Assembly (NCBI GenBank): GCA_014529385.2
Contig: CM043948.1
Span: 22,985,451-23,049,450, forward strand
DNA: 64,000 bases
DNA from: Adiantum capillus-veneris
Taxonomy: Eukaryota; Streptophyta; Polypodiopsida; Polypodiales; Pteridaceae
Reading direction: 5' to 3'
Shown here piece after piece: positions 42,387-54,438 of the stretch. Positions within the stretch are counted from its first letter, which is position 1; each line of letters starts with the position of its first letter. The notes beneath the pieces were generated by a model. It worked only from the letters and a program-made list of their open reading frames with translations. It searched no databases and was not told where the DNA came from. Position numbers and translations under genes: made by a program.

Positions 42387-42438
42387 TCATGGTCAACAAT
42401 AAGATTTGACCCGAAAAGTGCACACTTGGGAGCGTTCT
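42355..42438. repeat. (CA)n run and short shared repeat
   Basis: CA repeats (42355-42383) are followed by a 35-bp segment whose reverse complement (AGAACGCTCCCAAGTGTG ... CAAATCTTATTGTTG) matches 30550-30597. At both places the segment ends in a dinucleotide microsatellite. Confidence 0.7.
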
Positions 42439-45400
42439 CTATACAAAAACAAAATGTTTCTTTCTTCGTGTTTTCTTCTTTCTCCCTCGGCCAATGGATG
42501 CAGCATCTCTCTCTTCGAGGATGAAATTTTGCTTTTGGAGCATTGACCGTGTGAGTGCATTCACTGGTGCTATGTTTATAGTTGGTGGTGTCCCATCAAC
42601 AATCTCTATTATGTTCAATGGTGTGATTTTCGGTGCGTTTGGATTGTTAGGACACTGTGCGATCAAATGATCTATGCCACAACGATTACAAGTGAGTATT
42701 GGCATTGCCAATGCACTCCCTTGACTTGTTTGCATTAGTGCGGCATTCTTTTGCATTCTAATGGGGCACTCAACTACTCGATGTGGTCCACCACATTCGT
42801 AGCATTGAAGAGGTGGTCTCCGGGCAAAACTATTAATGTTTTGGCCTCTTGCTGCTAGCGTAGTAGCTTGATATACCGGTTTGATTTGTCCCCAATGGTG
42901 TTCCATATAGTACATGGGACACTCCTCAAGCATGTCGACTCCATAGGTGATACTAGGGTCTATGTCCTCTTCGCAATCTACATAAGTACTAGATGACTCG
43001 CAACCTATTTGGTTCATAGGTGTAACTCTTGGATGAGGGGGTTGCGGTCCTAGCACTGGAGGTGGCAACGGCGTGGTTTGGACCACATTTTGGGTTCTAG
43101 GGACCATGTGCTGTAATGGCAACTGTTGCTCCATGGGTGGGGTAGGCATCAATGCAGGAACTCAAGGTGAGTCTGCCCAAGCTATAGGCGGTCTATTTTC
43201 CATGATGCGTTTAAGCATTAGTCAATCCTTCGCTTGATGGCCATACCTACCACACGCGTTACAAGTCCCGTTAAACTTTACTATGAAAGTAGGGCATTCA
43301 CTCGTAGTATGTGGGCCCAAGCAATATTGAGCACCATTGTTGCTCCCTTCTTGGATACATATGAGTGTTTTGTGGAGCACGATTACCCCTAAGGCTTTCT
43401 TGGATGGACTTTGTGAGATCTGCCAAAGTCATCTCAGATATCGTTTGCTCTTTCACAATTGGATTTATCTTCATTGGCTCATGCCCTGATGCTTGCGAGC
43501 TACTAGACTTCGGCTCGCCAGACACTCTTTCTCCTGCAATCATTAAATTATCCTCCAATTGGATTGCATTCATGGTGACTGCTTCCCAAGTGGTGATACC
43601 TCTAATGACTAGGCCATTATAAATACTTTCATGTCGTAGTCTCCTAATGAATCTATCGAGCAATTGGTTGTTGTTGAATTGCTCGTTTGGATTGCATCGA
43701 GAATTCAAATTCTTTAGGCGACTAATGAAGTCTCTAACGGATTCACCTTCTTCTCGTTGGGCTTTCTGGAGCTGAGAGGCTACACCCCAAAGTACTCCCT
43801 CTTGTATGTATTCTTTTAAGAACAGTCTCCTAAGAGTAGAGTAGATCGTTTTCTCTTCTACTCTTAAGGTTCTATACCAATCTCCAGCCTTTTCGCTTAG
43901 GGTCAAACTCAAAGCCTTACACTTATGTAGCTCATTGTGCTCTTCCAAGGAATCGCAAACATGTTCAAAGACTTCCATATGCTTTCTAGCATCTCCGTCT
44001 CCACTGAATTTCTGTGTGAGCTTAGCTACTTGAACTGCCTTGCTCCTAGGCTCTCTATCAGGTGCACTACGCATGTTTTCCGCAATAGAGCGACCGATAG
44101 TTTGAGAAAATGCTGCCAAATCTCCTATTTGAGCAGGTATAATGGGTGTATGTGCTCCTGGAACCACATGTGAGATGGGAGTTGGACTTGGCCTTGGCAT
44201 ACGCGCGGCTCTTGGGTCCCATATTTCCTATGGTGGTGTACCAGACGGTGGTCCAAAGTTTACAGGCGCGGCCCTAGGTATACGGGGTGCCTGATATGGC
44301 ATGTTATTATTAAATGGCATGGCTCCACTTGTATAAGAGCTTGGATAATTCCATTGTGGATTGTAAGCTCTTGGAATAATCGGAGGTGTAGGAGCTACAT
44401 GAGGCTGAGGTACGACAGGTGCACATGATTGATACATACATGTAGGTATAGTTGGGGGCACTGTGCTACTAGGCATCGGCGCAGTGTTAACAAATGAACT
44501 CCATGGTGTACTTCTTGTCATGCTCACCACTGGGATATGCATGGTAGCCGTAGTGTCATTAAGAGAAAGATGAGCTAGATCTGGGAAGGTAAAGCTGCCA
44601 CTTGTGGGCTCAGATTGTACTGAGGCCCCTGGTGAAACAACATATGGAGGATCAATGGGGCTCACTGAGGGAGTCTCCATTTGTGATAGGGTTGGTTGGT
44701 TGGCCTTTCTCGTATCCAAGAATCTCATTAGGCCTGTTGAAGGCATGTTGATCCCTGTGTTCTGTCTTTCTAACTCGACAATCCTATGGAGGGCATCACA
44801 GACTTTCTGTTGTTGCTCATCTATGCTAGTAGCACCCGATGTGGATTGTAGAACATCTAACCAACCCACATGATAGGTGTGTCCTGTGTACCGATCAGTT
44901 AAAGCTTCTGCTTGTAGGTCATACTCCCAATTTTCGTTTAGGAATATCCCATCTAGGCCTGGCGTGCTGGAGGTTTCCCTCGAAGTGGAAGCATTATTGC
45001 TCCCCATCGCTTGCCCCTCCGTGACTGCTACCTTGGGAGCACTCGGTTGCTCGGCTGGCATGATTGTTGTCATAGGAGCCTTTGCTTTCAGGGCTCGACT
45101 TTGTTCTAGCCTTCGTAGGTTCTCAATTTCCCTCTCCCTTGTTGCTTGCATATAGCGTTCGATCTCTTGCACTTCGGCAAGACTCCTACCATCGGGTAGT
45201 AGAACCTCAGAGGGAGATAGTCCTAAAGGACCAGGAGGTGCAGTGGATGGAACATTCACATGCACACTCTCAAGAAGCATAGGGTCTATTTTAGGCATGA
45301 ATGACGAATTTACTTCCCCACTCCCTTCATTTATTTCATTAACCGCATGTTCGGAGCGAGTAGCTCTACTAAGGGTCTCTTTTAAGCGGCTAAACACGCT

Positions 45401-45700
45401 GTACCCGGGCTGTGGGCCCATGGCATGCATGTCTTGGCTTGAACTATCAGGGTTTGGTGTAGGATACCCCTCCATGACTTCGTAGTAAGAGGAAGAATCA
45501 CTAGACGCGATATGAGGATCTTGGGTCGCGCTACCTTGAGTCCCGGCCGAAGGTCCAGAACCTAGGGTGGAGGAATAATGGGTGCCCGCGTAAATGGAGG
45601 CACTACCAATATGCTTGTGCTCTAACACTCGTCCAGAGCGTAGGTTCATATGACTTGGATCCCCTAGAAGTGTTAGTGAGTGCCCGTGAAGGCTGCTCAC
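42439..45700 (-). pseudogene. Gypsy gag with four zinc-knuckle motifs
   Basis: The minus strand encodes a long gag in one main frame (45700-44228, then 44200-43298 after a single TAG), with a further frame 43152-42439. The N-terminal 490 residues are Pro/Ser-rich with a short coiled coil (ERYMQATREREIENLRRLEQSRA). The capsid region is typical Retrotrans_gag: FSGDGDARKHMEVFEHVCD, KAGDWYRTL, LRRLFLKEYI, ESVRDFISRLKNLNSRC. Four knuckle-like motifs follow (near 43315, 43260, 42785 and 42675); the third, CYECGGPHRVVEC, and fourth, CNRCGIDHLIAQC, are complete CX2CX3HX4C motifs. Pol is absent; the element is cut at about 42439. Confidence 0.8.
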
Positions 45701-46729
45701 CTAGTATTTTTGGGTGTTTTGCAACCCAAGTCTTTTCTTAAATTTTTTTTTAAAGCTTTTTTGGTCCTTTTTTTCTGACCCAGCTATAGAATAGAACGTA
45801 TGATAGCTCAAAATGAGCGTCTCAGTCAGAGGGACGTGCCGTGCTTTACAGCCCTCTGTTTGGTCACTTTATGTCCTCGGAATCCCTAAAACTGTCAATT
45901 TCTAGTAGGGAACTAGGCCCAAATTAGAAAGTCTAAGGGTGCAAGTGGGAAGAGAAGGGAGGAGAGTGGAGGACTTGCCCCACATGCTCTCATTCCCTCT
46001 TGAGGGGGTAGGGTATATATATAAGAGTGAGTCTAGTATATATCATAGGATAGAGGCCTGGGCCTGGGCTTGGGCTTGGGGAAATGATCCTGATCCCGAT
46101 CAAAATTTTAGTGTAGCCCAGTCACTCACGCTTAAATATTTTCGGTTTTTTTTTAATTTTTATTTTTTTTTTAAATAATTTTTTTTTAATTTTTAATTTT
46201 TTTTTGGGGCGACGACCGCGCGCGATTTAGGTGACCCTTTCTTGGCCACACACACTGTCACCTACCTAACCTCCCAGTCAACAGCTCACAGCTCATAGAA
46301 AGCTCACTACCTTATCTACTTACTAACAATGCTGCTAACCACTAACTAATCTACTAACTAATCTGTTAACTGCTTACTGACAGTGAGCTAACTGTCCACC
46401 TACTTCCTCTCTCACTACCTTACTGTGCAAAGACTGTGTGCAGGCAAACCTTGACAGAAAACTGTGTACAGACTGTGTGCAAGCAGAAATTGCTAACTGC
46501 CTTCCTACTTATTCATTCACTGCAAACAAGCTAACGACTACTAATTGCGCAAAGACTGTGTGCAAACAGAAAACACAACATTATGCAGAAATCACAGAAC
46601 TTGCAGACAACACAGAAATTAACAACTTACAAAAAAACAACTCATTCCTCTTCCTCTTCCTCTTCTTTCCTACTACAAACAACTCATAGGAGAAGCACAA
46701 AGTGCCTCTTGGGCTTAGTGCAGGGCGAT
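45701..46729 (-). other. Gypsy 5' leader between primer site and gag
   Basis: About 1 kb of non-coding DNA. It includes T-rich runs (46146-46210, A-rich on the element strand), a short CG motif (GCGACGACCGCGCGCG at 46207-46222) and CTAACTAATC-type short repeats around 46320-46370. A long leader between primer site and gag is common in plant gypsy elements. Confidence 0.55.
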
Positions 46730-46747
46730 TCCCCGGCAGCGGCGCCA
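46730..46747 (-). promoter_or_regulatory. Primer-binding site, tRNA-Asp type
   Basis: On the minus strand it reads TGGCGCCGCTGCCGGGGA. This is one base away from the TGGCGCCGTTGCCGGGGA site commonly described for plant Ty3/gypsy (Tat/Athila-related) elements primed by tRNA-Asp. It lies four bases inside the LTR edge at 46752, in the right orientation for the gag on the minus strand. Confidence 0.8.
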
Positions 46748-46751
46748 AAAA

Positions 46752-47230
46752 TGTGCGCTCCTTGCTGCACTGTCGAAGCAAGGGCCTTGCCTAACACTGT
46801 GTGCGAGCCATAGACGGCTCCAAGCACACAACTAGCTTAACTAGTAAGCTCAAAAGAGGGCAATGGTGTGTCACTCACCGCTCTATGCTCCTGCCGTGGA
46901 GGATTCCTCGCCGCGAAGAAGAAGGAGACGCTGCTACGTCGCGCTCAACTGCTTCACCGCCGTCGTGCCGCCGCAATGCTCGATCGCGCTCTCTCTCTCT
47001 CTCTCTCTCACACACACATACACACACACACACAAGGAGGTGAAGAAGAAGAAGAAGATGGAGATAGAGATGGAGCAAGAGCACTCTTCTATTGCACAAA
47101 TGAGAGAATGAGTGAATTTTAGGTTTAGTTGGCTTTTATATGAGCTCACCCCATTCACACTTGGACGCCCATGCTTAGTCAACTAATCCCTTACAAGCCC
47201 GGTACCTGACTCTACCAAATACATAATACA
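46752..47230 (-). mobile_element. Gypsy 5' LTR
   Basis: It is bounded by TGTGCGCTCC at 46752 and ATAATACA at 47230, giving TGT...ACA ends. The inner edge is supported by the adjacent primer site; the outer edge is supported by the start of copia coding sequence just beyond. It contains CT/CA repeats at 46986-47034. A second LTR was not found. Confidence 0.6.
46986..47058. repeat. (CT)n-(CA)n and (GAA)n in gypsy LTR
   Basis: CT (46986-47008), CA (47009-47034) and GAA-type repeats (47036-47058) lie within the LTR. Confidence 0.85.
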
Positions 47231-47259
47231 CGTCCGTCGTAGGTGATGGGGTGTCCGTG

Positions 47260-48510
47260 AGCCGTGAGGGTTAACACTGTCCCTCATGGGAATTCAGTCA
47301 CTTGTGCCAACAATGCCTCTTATCCGGTTCAGGGAGTTGGAAAGATTGTGCTTATTGCTGCAAATTGCAGTTCCTTCACACTTGTTGATGCACTTTATGT
47401 ACCCGGGATCAAGAAGAATCTCTTGTCTGTATCCGCACTTGCTAGACTTGGATTCGTAGTCAAATTTGTGGATGACAGATGTAAAGTTCATGATATCTCA
47501 GTTTTGGTGATGAAATTGTTGCTTCTGGCCTTTTGTGTTGTTGGTTGTATAAGCTCACTTTGTATGACAAGTGTGGATAAAATTTTGCAAATGCTGTTGC
47601 AGATTCAAGGGCTATTTCAGATTCAAAACTTTGGCATGCACGTTTTGGTCATCTGAATTTTGCCAATTTGCTGCATTTGCAGAAATCTGATATGGTTGCT
47701 TCTTTGCCGCCTCTTGAAGCACCTGTCAAACATGTTTGTGAAGGCTGTATTCTGGGTAAAATGCAGCGTTCTAAGTTTCCAAAAGATTGTTCAGTTAGGG
47801 CCACATGCAGGTTGCAGCTAGTGCATAGTGATGTTTGTGGGTCCATGCAAACTCCGTCCTTGGGCAATTACCTGTACTTCGTGACTTTCATTGATGATTA
47901 CTCCAGGCATGCATGGGTATTTCCACTTAAAGGTAAGTCCAAAGTTTTTATGTGCTTCAAACAATTTTTGGCTATGGCTGAAAATGTCTCGAAATGTACT
48001 ATGGGCACCCTCCGTTCTGATCGAGGGGGGGAGTATATGTCTCATGAATTTAATGCATTTCTGGCTAGTTGTGGGATAAAACACCAATGTACAGTGCCTT
48101 ATACACCTCAGCAAAATGGTGTTGCTGAGAGGAAAAACAGGTCACTTACGGAAATGGCACGATGTATGGTCAAAAGTCAAGCTTTGCCGCATTCTTTTTG
48201 GCTTGAGGCCATCATGTGTGCCACTTATGTACTTAACAGGTGTCCTACGAAAGCTTTGCAGTCTATTACTCCATATGAAGAATGGCATGATAGAAAGCCT
48301 TCTATTGAGCACATGCGTGTTTTTGGCTGTTTGGCATATGCTTTGGTGCCACAAGTGTAGGGCAGAAAATTGGATGATAAGGACTGTCAAATGTATTTTT
48401 GTTGGTTATAGTGTTGAAATCAAAGGTTACAGGTTGTATCATCCGCAAACAAAACGTATTTTGGTTTCTTGGGATGTAGTGTCTGTGGAAGATTCTGTTT
48501 AGCTCTTGTT
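47260..48510 (+). pseudogene. Copia-1 pre-integrase and integrase
   Basis: Starts inside the region after the protease (NNASYPVQGVGKIVLI, FTLVDALYVPGIKKNLLSVSALARLGF). The zinc-binding HHCC part (LAWHARFGHLNFANLLHLQ ... CEGCILGKMQ) is followed by the DDE core: LQLVHSDVCGSM (D1), FIDDYSRHAWVFPLKGKS, LRSDRGGEY (D2) and TPQQNGVAERKNRS (E). Then WLEAIMCATYVLNRCPTKAL and VFGCLAYA. A frameshift lies near 47650, and a short loss near 48355 precedes KCIFVGYSVEIKGYRLY. The catalytic residues are intact; the protein is not continuous. Confidence 0.85.
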
Positions 48511-48599
48511 GTCATGTACTAGAGACAGTAATGTAAGCTCATACGACATTTATGACACTTTGTTGCCTCTTTTCAGTGGTGGAAATACGAATGTAAGTT

Positions 48600-50430
48600 C
48601 CAATGAGGCAAATGTAGCCTATGGGGGTTTCTGAAAATGTTTTAGATCAGCCTATTACTGATGCAGATGTACATGATGTACTTGATGAGGAAAGGACTGA
48701 AAATGAGCAGGCTGGAGGTATGCCAAAATGGCTGGTGCACACTTTGCGTGACAGTAAATTGGATGCACCTTTGTCTAGTCGTACTCGTTCAGGCTCTCGC
48801 CATGCATCTTATGCATCAGATTGTGATGCTTTGGCTGTGTCTAGTTTACATGATGTTGAGGAGCCTCTGTCTTTTGATGAAGCATAGAATTCAGAAAATT
48901 GGATGGCTGCCATGTAATCAGAATATGATGCACTTATAGAAATGACACATGGACTTTATGTGATTTGCCTCCTGGCAAAAAGGCCATTGGTACGAAGTGG
49001 GTTTACAAGTTGAAACGCAAGCCGGATGGTGAGATCGATCACCATAAGGCTCGACTTGTTGCAAAGGGTTATGCACAACAAAAAGGCATTGATTATGAAG
49101 AGACTTTTTCTCCCACTTGTCGTATGACTAGTTTGCGTTTTCTATGTGCATTGGCAGCTCATTTGGTTGGGATGTACATCAATCAGACATTGTTACTGCT
49201 TTCTTGAATGGTGACATATTTGTGGAAGTTTATGTAACGCAGCCTCGCGGTTTTGTCATAAAAGGACAAGAGGACAAAGTGTGCAGATGTAAGAAGGCTT
49301 TGTATGGGTTGAAGCAATCTCCTCGTGCTTGGTATGAGAAAGGTGACACTCATTTGGTCAAACGAGGCTTTCGTAACAGTCCAACAGAAAGCACATTGTA
49401 TGTAAAATGTGAGGGTGATGTACTTCTCATTGTGGTTCTTTATGTTGATGATTTGCTGATCACTGGACCAAATGAAAGACATATTGCTGAATTTAAGGCT
49501 GATTTGAATGCTACTTTCAAGATGAAACATTTGGGGCTGTTGCATCATTACTTGGGTATACAATTTAAGCAGTGTGATGGTGGTATCGTCTTGTGTCAGA
49601 AAAGTTACATAGAGACATTGCTATGTAAGTTTGGACTTGAGGATTGCAAACCTATTGCCACTCCCATGGAAACTGGTTTGAAGTTGAGTCTACATGATGC
49701 TGGCGATCCTGCTGATGTCACTCTTTACCAAACTGCTGTTGGATGCCTCATTTATGTATGCAACACGAGGCCAGATATTCAGTTTGCAGTCTCACAGGTC
49801 AACAGATTTATGCATAGCCCAGGGTCTAAGCATTGGCAAGCTGCCAAGAGGATTTTCCGCTACCTTAGTGGCACTTTACATCTTGGATTGTTTTATCCCA
49901 AGGGGGGATCATTGCCGCCAGACTTACATTCTTTTTCAGACTCAGATTGGGCTGGTTGTTTTGACATGCGAGTGTCCACAAGTGGTTTTTGTTTCATGCT
50001 TGGCAGTTCATGTATATCATGGTTGAGCAAGAAGCAACCTACTGTGGACACTTCGAGTTGTGAGGCTGAGTACGGCGCAGTCTTCACAGCTACGGTTGAG
50101 TGTGTATGGCTCAGACGCCTTATGGCTGATTTGGGTGTTGGATAAGACATTGCCAACACTATCTACACTGACAGTCAGAGCGCATTGGCAGTTGCGAGGA
50201 ACCCAGTTTTTCATGCTCGCACAAAGCACATTGAGGTGCGTTACCACTATGTCAAGGAGAGGCTCTCAGCAGGAGAGATTAGGTTGGCTTATGTGCCAAC
50301 ACAGGACAACCTTGCAGATCTTTTCACAAAGGCATTGTCTCGTGAGAAGCTTGAAGCTTTCCGCAAAGCTTTGGGCTTACTCGCCTTTGTGGTCCTCAGG
50401 GCATGGCACTTCCCTTTACTCATGTGCTAG
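48600..50430 (+). pseudogene. Copia-1 reverse transcriptase and RNase H
   Basis: RT motifs are clear: KKAIGTKWVYKLKRKPDG, ARLVAKGYAQQKGIDYEETFSP, QSDIVTAFLNGD (motif A, after a frameshift near 49180), KALYGLKQSPRAWY and LYVDDLLITG with an intact YVDD box at 49441-49452. RNase H follows: FSDSDWAGCFDMRVSTSGFC, SCEAEYGAVF and, after one TAA at about 50143, YTDSQSALAVARNPVFHARTKHIEVRYH. It ends near 50430. It is one of the better preserved RT genes in the window. Confidence 0.85.
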
Positions 50431-50450
50431 CTCTCGTTCACTGCATCACT

Positions 50451-50462
50451 CCAGGGGGGATT
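50451..50462 (+). promoter_or_regulatory. Copia-1 polypurine tract
   Basis: CCAGGGGGGATT directly precedes the LTR start TGTTACCA. This is the usual primer for plus-strand DNA synthesis. Confidence 0.7.
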
Positions 50463-50673
50463 TGTTACCATATACATGTGGTAGTGATGTGTGTGAAGAC
50501 ACTAGGATTGCCGGGGCATTTTTTCCCTCTTTAGGAGGTTTTTTCCCCCATGCATTGTATATACGCCCATCACTCTAGGGCTATCTATCTTTCCATTGCA
50601 CACTAATGTGTGCCTTGAGCTTCCTTCATCTTCTCCAAGCTGTGTGTGTTTCTCTGCAACCCTAATTCCAACA
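50463..50673 (+). mobile_element. Copia-1 3' LTR (211 bp)
   Basis: It starts TGTTACCATATAC and ends CTAATTCCAACA, with TGTT/AACA inverted ends. TTGTATATACGCCC near 50556 may be a TATA-type promoter. The 5' LTR is not in the window. Confidence 0.7.
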
Positions 50674-50802
50674 GTGAACCCATGTTTGTTGAATACCACT
50701 ATGATAAACTTGAACACTCCAAGACAAAGATCAACAACAACACATAAAAAAAACTATAAATAGTTCAACTAAACTTGAATAGAGATAAATAGATAAATAG
50801 AT

Positions 50803-50857
<55 letters not shown>

Positions 50858-51280
50858 ACACAAAACCGTGGAGTTCCATCTCCAAATGCACTCGCCCCAA
50901 AGATTGGTGCCTCTTTTGGTACATATTTAGTATTTCTTCACAAAGATACAACTCCCACTTCTCCGAGACTCTGTTCCAAGAGGCTCTCTAAAGAGTGGAC
51001 CCTCAATGGTTTGTACCTTTGTGAAGAATACTAAAGAGATATCGGAAGGGTCGCTAGTCTTTGGGGATAGTGCATCTAGGGCAAAAAATCTGTCATTTGC
51101 TATTGACTTTCCTCCTCCTCCTCTGTGTGTGTGTGTGTGTGTGCTCGCGTGCACACATATATCATCTTGGTTTGAGCTACATGGATTTAGAATATACAGG
51201 TTCTCCCCTTTTTGGTATTCCCTACATGCGCCATCCCTCACCCTTACACATTCAAAGATTAGTAAGATTATCAGACACGA
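50674..51280. other. Inserted repeat with (GATA)n and GA/GT microsatellites
   Basis: 50692-51020 shares ordered blocks with 28018-28200 (see that entry). GATA/GATAGATA repeats (50784-50836), GA (50837-50859) and GT (51124-51145) occur inside. No coding domain is seen. Confidence 0.6.
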
Positions 51281-52744
51281 TCCCATTCAACTACTGGATA
51301 CTAGGAGGAATTGGCCATCTTTGTCACATGAGTTGGGGACAAAGATGGATTTTTATCGAGACCATCTTCTTTGTACAATAGATGATGGGTTTATCCCATG
51401 CCTAAGGTATATGGACACCCACCTGTCGTATGGCGTTACATGTGTTTTTGGTTAGCTATGCACCTCATCTCACTAGTTGGAGATAAAGACTAGCCTATAT
51501 AGAGGTATACCCCAAAGGAGAGATTATGCCAGGTTTTCTAAAGAGAGACAATGATAGAGTAGTATTATGTCTACCAATGCATGAGAGCCACAAGTGTTCT
51601 TGTTGCTTATACGAAGAGGGCTTTCAACCCTTATCCCTCATCATAGACTACTATGATCAGAGGTGCATAGGTCTCTTCTTGTTGGAGATGCATAGACTTA
51701 GAGAGACTACTCTTAGGAGCAGAGGACCTACACATAGAGGATCCGTGGAGAGTCATATCACTACTTTCTATAGTGGGACTACTTGGGATTTCCCCCAAAA
51801 GGAGAGATGAGTCTATGCTAGGTTTTCAAGAGAGAGCTAGAGATATAGCTGCATTATATCTCTACCAATGCACAACATACTATGAGATCCGCAAGCATTT
51901 TCATTGCGTAGACAGAGAGGTATTTGGCCCCTTATCCCTCATGAATTACTTTGATCAAACAAGCCTAGGTCTCTTCTTGCTGGAGTTTTGTAGTGTCAAA
52001 GAGACTACCCTTAGGACCTACACATAGAGGATCCATGTAGAATTAGATTCACTACTTTTTACAGTGGGGCTACTCAACATGGCCCACCACAAGTTACCTA
52101 GTCACACCCTCTTGGGGTATCCTTCTTGATCAAGCCATGCAGCTTGGTCACTCACAACACCCGTGCATGCAAGATCAAAGGCTATGGAGAATCATTGGGC
52201 AACATCAAGTACGCCTCCCCTAAAAACTGACCATGGAGGGCATCGAGGCCATACTATAGACCCATTAGAGTTCATGGAATGATCACCATTGTATACTTTC
52301 TTTGTAGACTCAAAGAGACTACCCTTAGGAGTAGAGGACCTACATAGAGAGGGTCCATGCAGACTCAGATCACTACTTTTTACAGTGGGGCTACTCGAGA
52401 TGACCCACCAGGTTACCTAGTCACACCCTCATTGGGGTATCCTTATTGATTGAGCCATGTATCTTGGTCACTCACAAGGCATGTGGATGCAAGATCAAAA
52501 TCTATGGAGCAACATTGAGCGACATCAAGCACGCTTCCCTTGATAACTGACTATCGAGGACATTGAGGCCATACTATAGAGACCCATGAGAGAGTTCAAC
52601 CATCATATACTTTCTCCATTGTGCACCTCTACATATGATTGTATCCCGCCCCATATGATTTAAGTTGATGTATTATGTGAGGATATTGATGATGATGAGG
52701 ATGTGGGTCAAAATGACATACCCATGCACTCTAGACCTAGCGTT
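51281..52744 (+). mobile_element. LINE 3' part with tandem C-terminal and UTR repeats
   Basis: The plus strand reads HELGTKMDFYRDHLL and YMDTHLSYGVTCVFG, as in LINE-A at 1387-1617. The ORF2 end is then present twice in tandem: 51500-51740 (DQRCIGLFLLEMHRLRETTLRS) and 51790-52030 (YYEIRKHFHCVDREVFGPLS, FDQTSLGLFLLEF). The 3' UTR is also in tandem: the ~320-bp block starting at CTACTTTTTACAGTGGGGCTACTC occurs at about 52045 and 52370. The sequence is broken at 52744 by the gypsy LTR. Confidence 0.7.
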
Positions 52745-53419
52745 TGTTAGACATATTATTGGGAGTAGGGGAGACTGGATGCTTGGACAAATAACCAATT
52801 CCTCACAAAGATCACCATCAACTTGTCACCTTCTCTCCCAAATCCAAGTACACACACACCTACAACACACACACACATAAAGAGAATAGATTTGACAAAG
52901 ATAGAGTGTAAGAGGGTGTAAGAGTTTGTAAGAGATGTAGGCATGATAAGAGGATACACAACATGATTTAGCATAGTCTAAGAGAGAAGAGTAGTGGCTT
53001 AAAATCATAGCCCCAAACTCCACAACACCATTTCTTGTGGAGTTTTGGTATTTAATTTTTTATTTGAGTTTTTGGGTGCCAAAATTGGAGGCCCCTCTTT
53101 TACATCTAGTTCACTTTAGTACTTGAGTGGAGCGCATCACTTATTGCATGTCCCATAAGGGTGAGTTCTCACTAGAGCTATTTATAAGTAGTCATAGTGG
53201 CTTATTTAATAAAAATTCTAAAATACTATGCAAAGGTAAAATGGCCGAGAGGGTTATTATTTTCCAGCACCCCCTCTTCAACTCCCAGGATTTCAATCTA
53301 CAAATCATCATCAACTCCCTCTTAGCAAAATCAAATAGAAAGCACATAATTACCCATTACACCAGCGATCCCAATTTAAGTTAACCACATACAAGAGGAG
53401 GGTGCCCAATCTCGTAACA
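52745..53419 (-). mobile_element. Gypsy 3' LTR (minus strand)
   Basis: It is bounded by TGTTAGACAT at 52745 and CTCGTAACA at 53419, giving TGTTA...TAACA inverted ends. On the minus strand it is preceded by GGTGGGAGGGA, a clear polypurine tract (53420-53430), then starts TGTTACGAG. It follows the integrase end in the correct order. It is inserted in LINE 3' UTR sequence (CTAGACCTAGCGTT). Confidence 0.7.
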
Positions 53420-53499
53420 TCCCTCCCACCAGGGATAGAAACTGTCAAGTTAGTTGCTCAATAGAGAATCAACTGGACTATGAGTGATGGAAAGTGTGG

Positions 53500-54232
53500 A
53501 GAAGGTCTGCAGAAAAACTTTTCAGACATCCATTTGGCATCCTCTCTAGGGTGGCCTTTGGGAGCCAAAAGATAGCGGTTATAAACCATGCCAGTGCGTG
53601 TGGTGGTGGTCTTGTGATCAACTATTTGTGCAGGGATGAGTTGTTCTTATTGGTCCACAAGTGAAGGTGGATCCTCATAAATGTGATGTGTAGGTAGGGG
53701 TCCTCTGAAAGGTCTTAAAAAACTAATGTGGAATGCATTGTGAATGTGCCAATGTGAAGGTAAGTTTAAACAAAATGAAACATCATTGATCACAACAAAA
53801 ATTCTGAGTGGACCATAAAAACAAGGATCAAGTTTAGCAAAAATATTAGTATCAACACTTTTGATTCTTCGTTTTTCAACGCGAAGCATAACATAATCAC
53901 CTTCATTAAACTAGTGTGCCTTGCAGTGCTTGTTAGCATGCTTAGTGTAAAGTTCCTGTGAATGTTTAATTGCAAAATGCACACTTGCATAAAAATCTTG
54001 AAAATTAGCAGTAAAATCATTAGCAGCAGGCACAACATTAGAAAGACGTGAAGCAGGAGTAGGAAGAGAGTGACCATACACAATTTCAAATGGAGATTTA
54101 CCTGTGGCAGTGTGAATGGTATTATTATAATCGTGGAATATGCAGGTAATCATCCCATTTCTTGGGTTGAGAAGAAACATAAGCTTTTAGAAAGTCAATG
54201 ATAGTGTCTTCAGTTTGACCATTAGACTAAGG
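53500..54232 (-). pseudogene. Gypsy integrase C-terminal part
   Basis: Minus-strand reading gives HDYNNTIHTATGKSPFEIVYGHSLPTP (end of the integrase core) and FTANFQDFYASVHFAIKHSQ. After a frameshift near 53900 come KLDPCFYGPLRIFVVINDV and LPSHWHIHNAFHISFLRPF, the typical GPY-type C-terminal domain of gypsy integrases. The upstream part is at 59735-60045; the copia-2 element separates them. Confidence 0.8.
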
Positions 54233-54424
54233 TGTTGGGGTATAAAGCCCAATGTGGTCGCCCAGGTAAGTGGGCGGGCCGCCAGGTATGTACACATATT
54301 CTTTTGTAAAAACCTAATAAGAACTCACTATGCTCTACACATTACAGTAGAGCGAGTTCACCATATCGTCGTGCTCTTCTTCTCGCACTCTCTCTCGCGT
54401 CGCACTTTCGCTCGTACTCCTTTA
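54233..54424 (+). repeat. Copia-2 5' LTR (192 bp)
   Basis: Starts TGTTGGGGTATAAAGCCC and ends TCCTTTA (TTCA in the 3' copy, so the terminal CA has become TA). A TATAAAG box lies at 54241 and the 3' part is CT-rich. Confidence 0.95.
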
Positions 54425-54426
54425 AC

Positions 54427-54438
54427 TGGTATCAGAGC
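54427..54438 (+). promoter_or_regulatory. Copia-2 primer-binding site (initiator tRNA-Met)
   Basis: TGGTATCAGAGC, two bases inside the 5' LTR, is the standard plant copia site complementary to the 3' end of initiator tRNA-Met. Confidence 0.95.

Larger units (their letters stand above)
47231..50462 (+). mobile_element. Ty1/copia element, 5'-truncated (copia-1)
   Basis: Plus-strand pol domains run in copia order: GAG-pre-integrase, integrase, RT, RNase H. Gag, protease core and 5' LTR are missing, apparently removed where the gypsy LTR begins. The 3' end has the polypurine CCAGGGGGGA and an LTR. The RT scraps at 16785-17340 are relatives. Confidence 0.85.

Noticed and set aside
53127-53384. 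85-codon plus ORF
   Set aside because: It lies within the gypsy LTR on the opposite strand and has no recognised domain.
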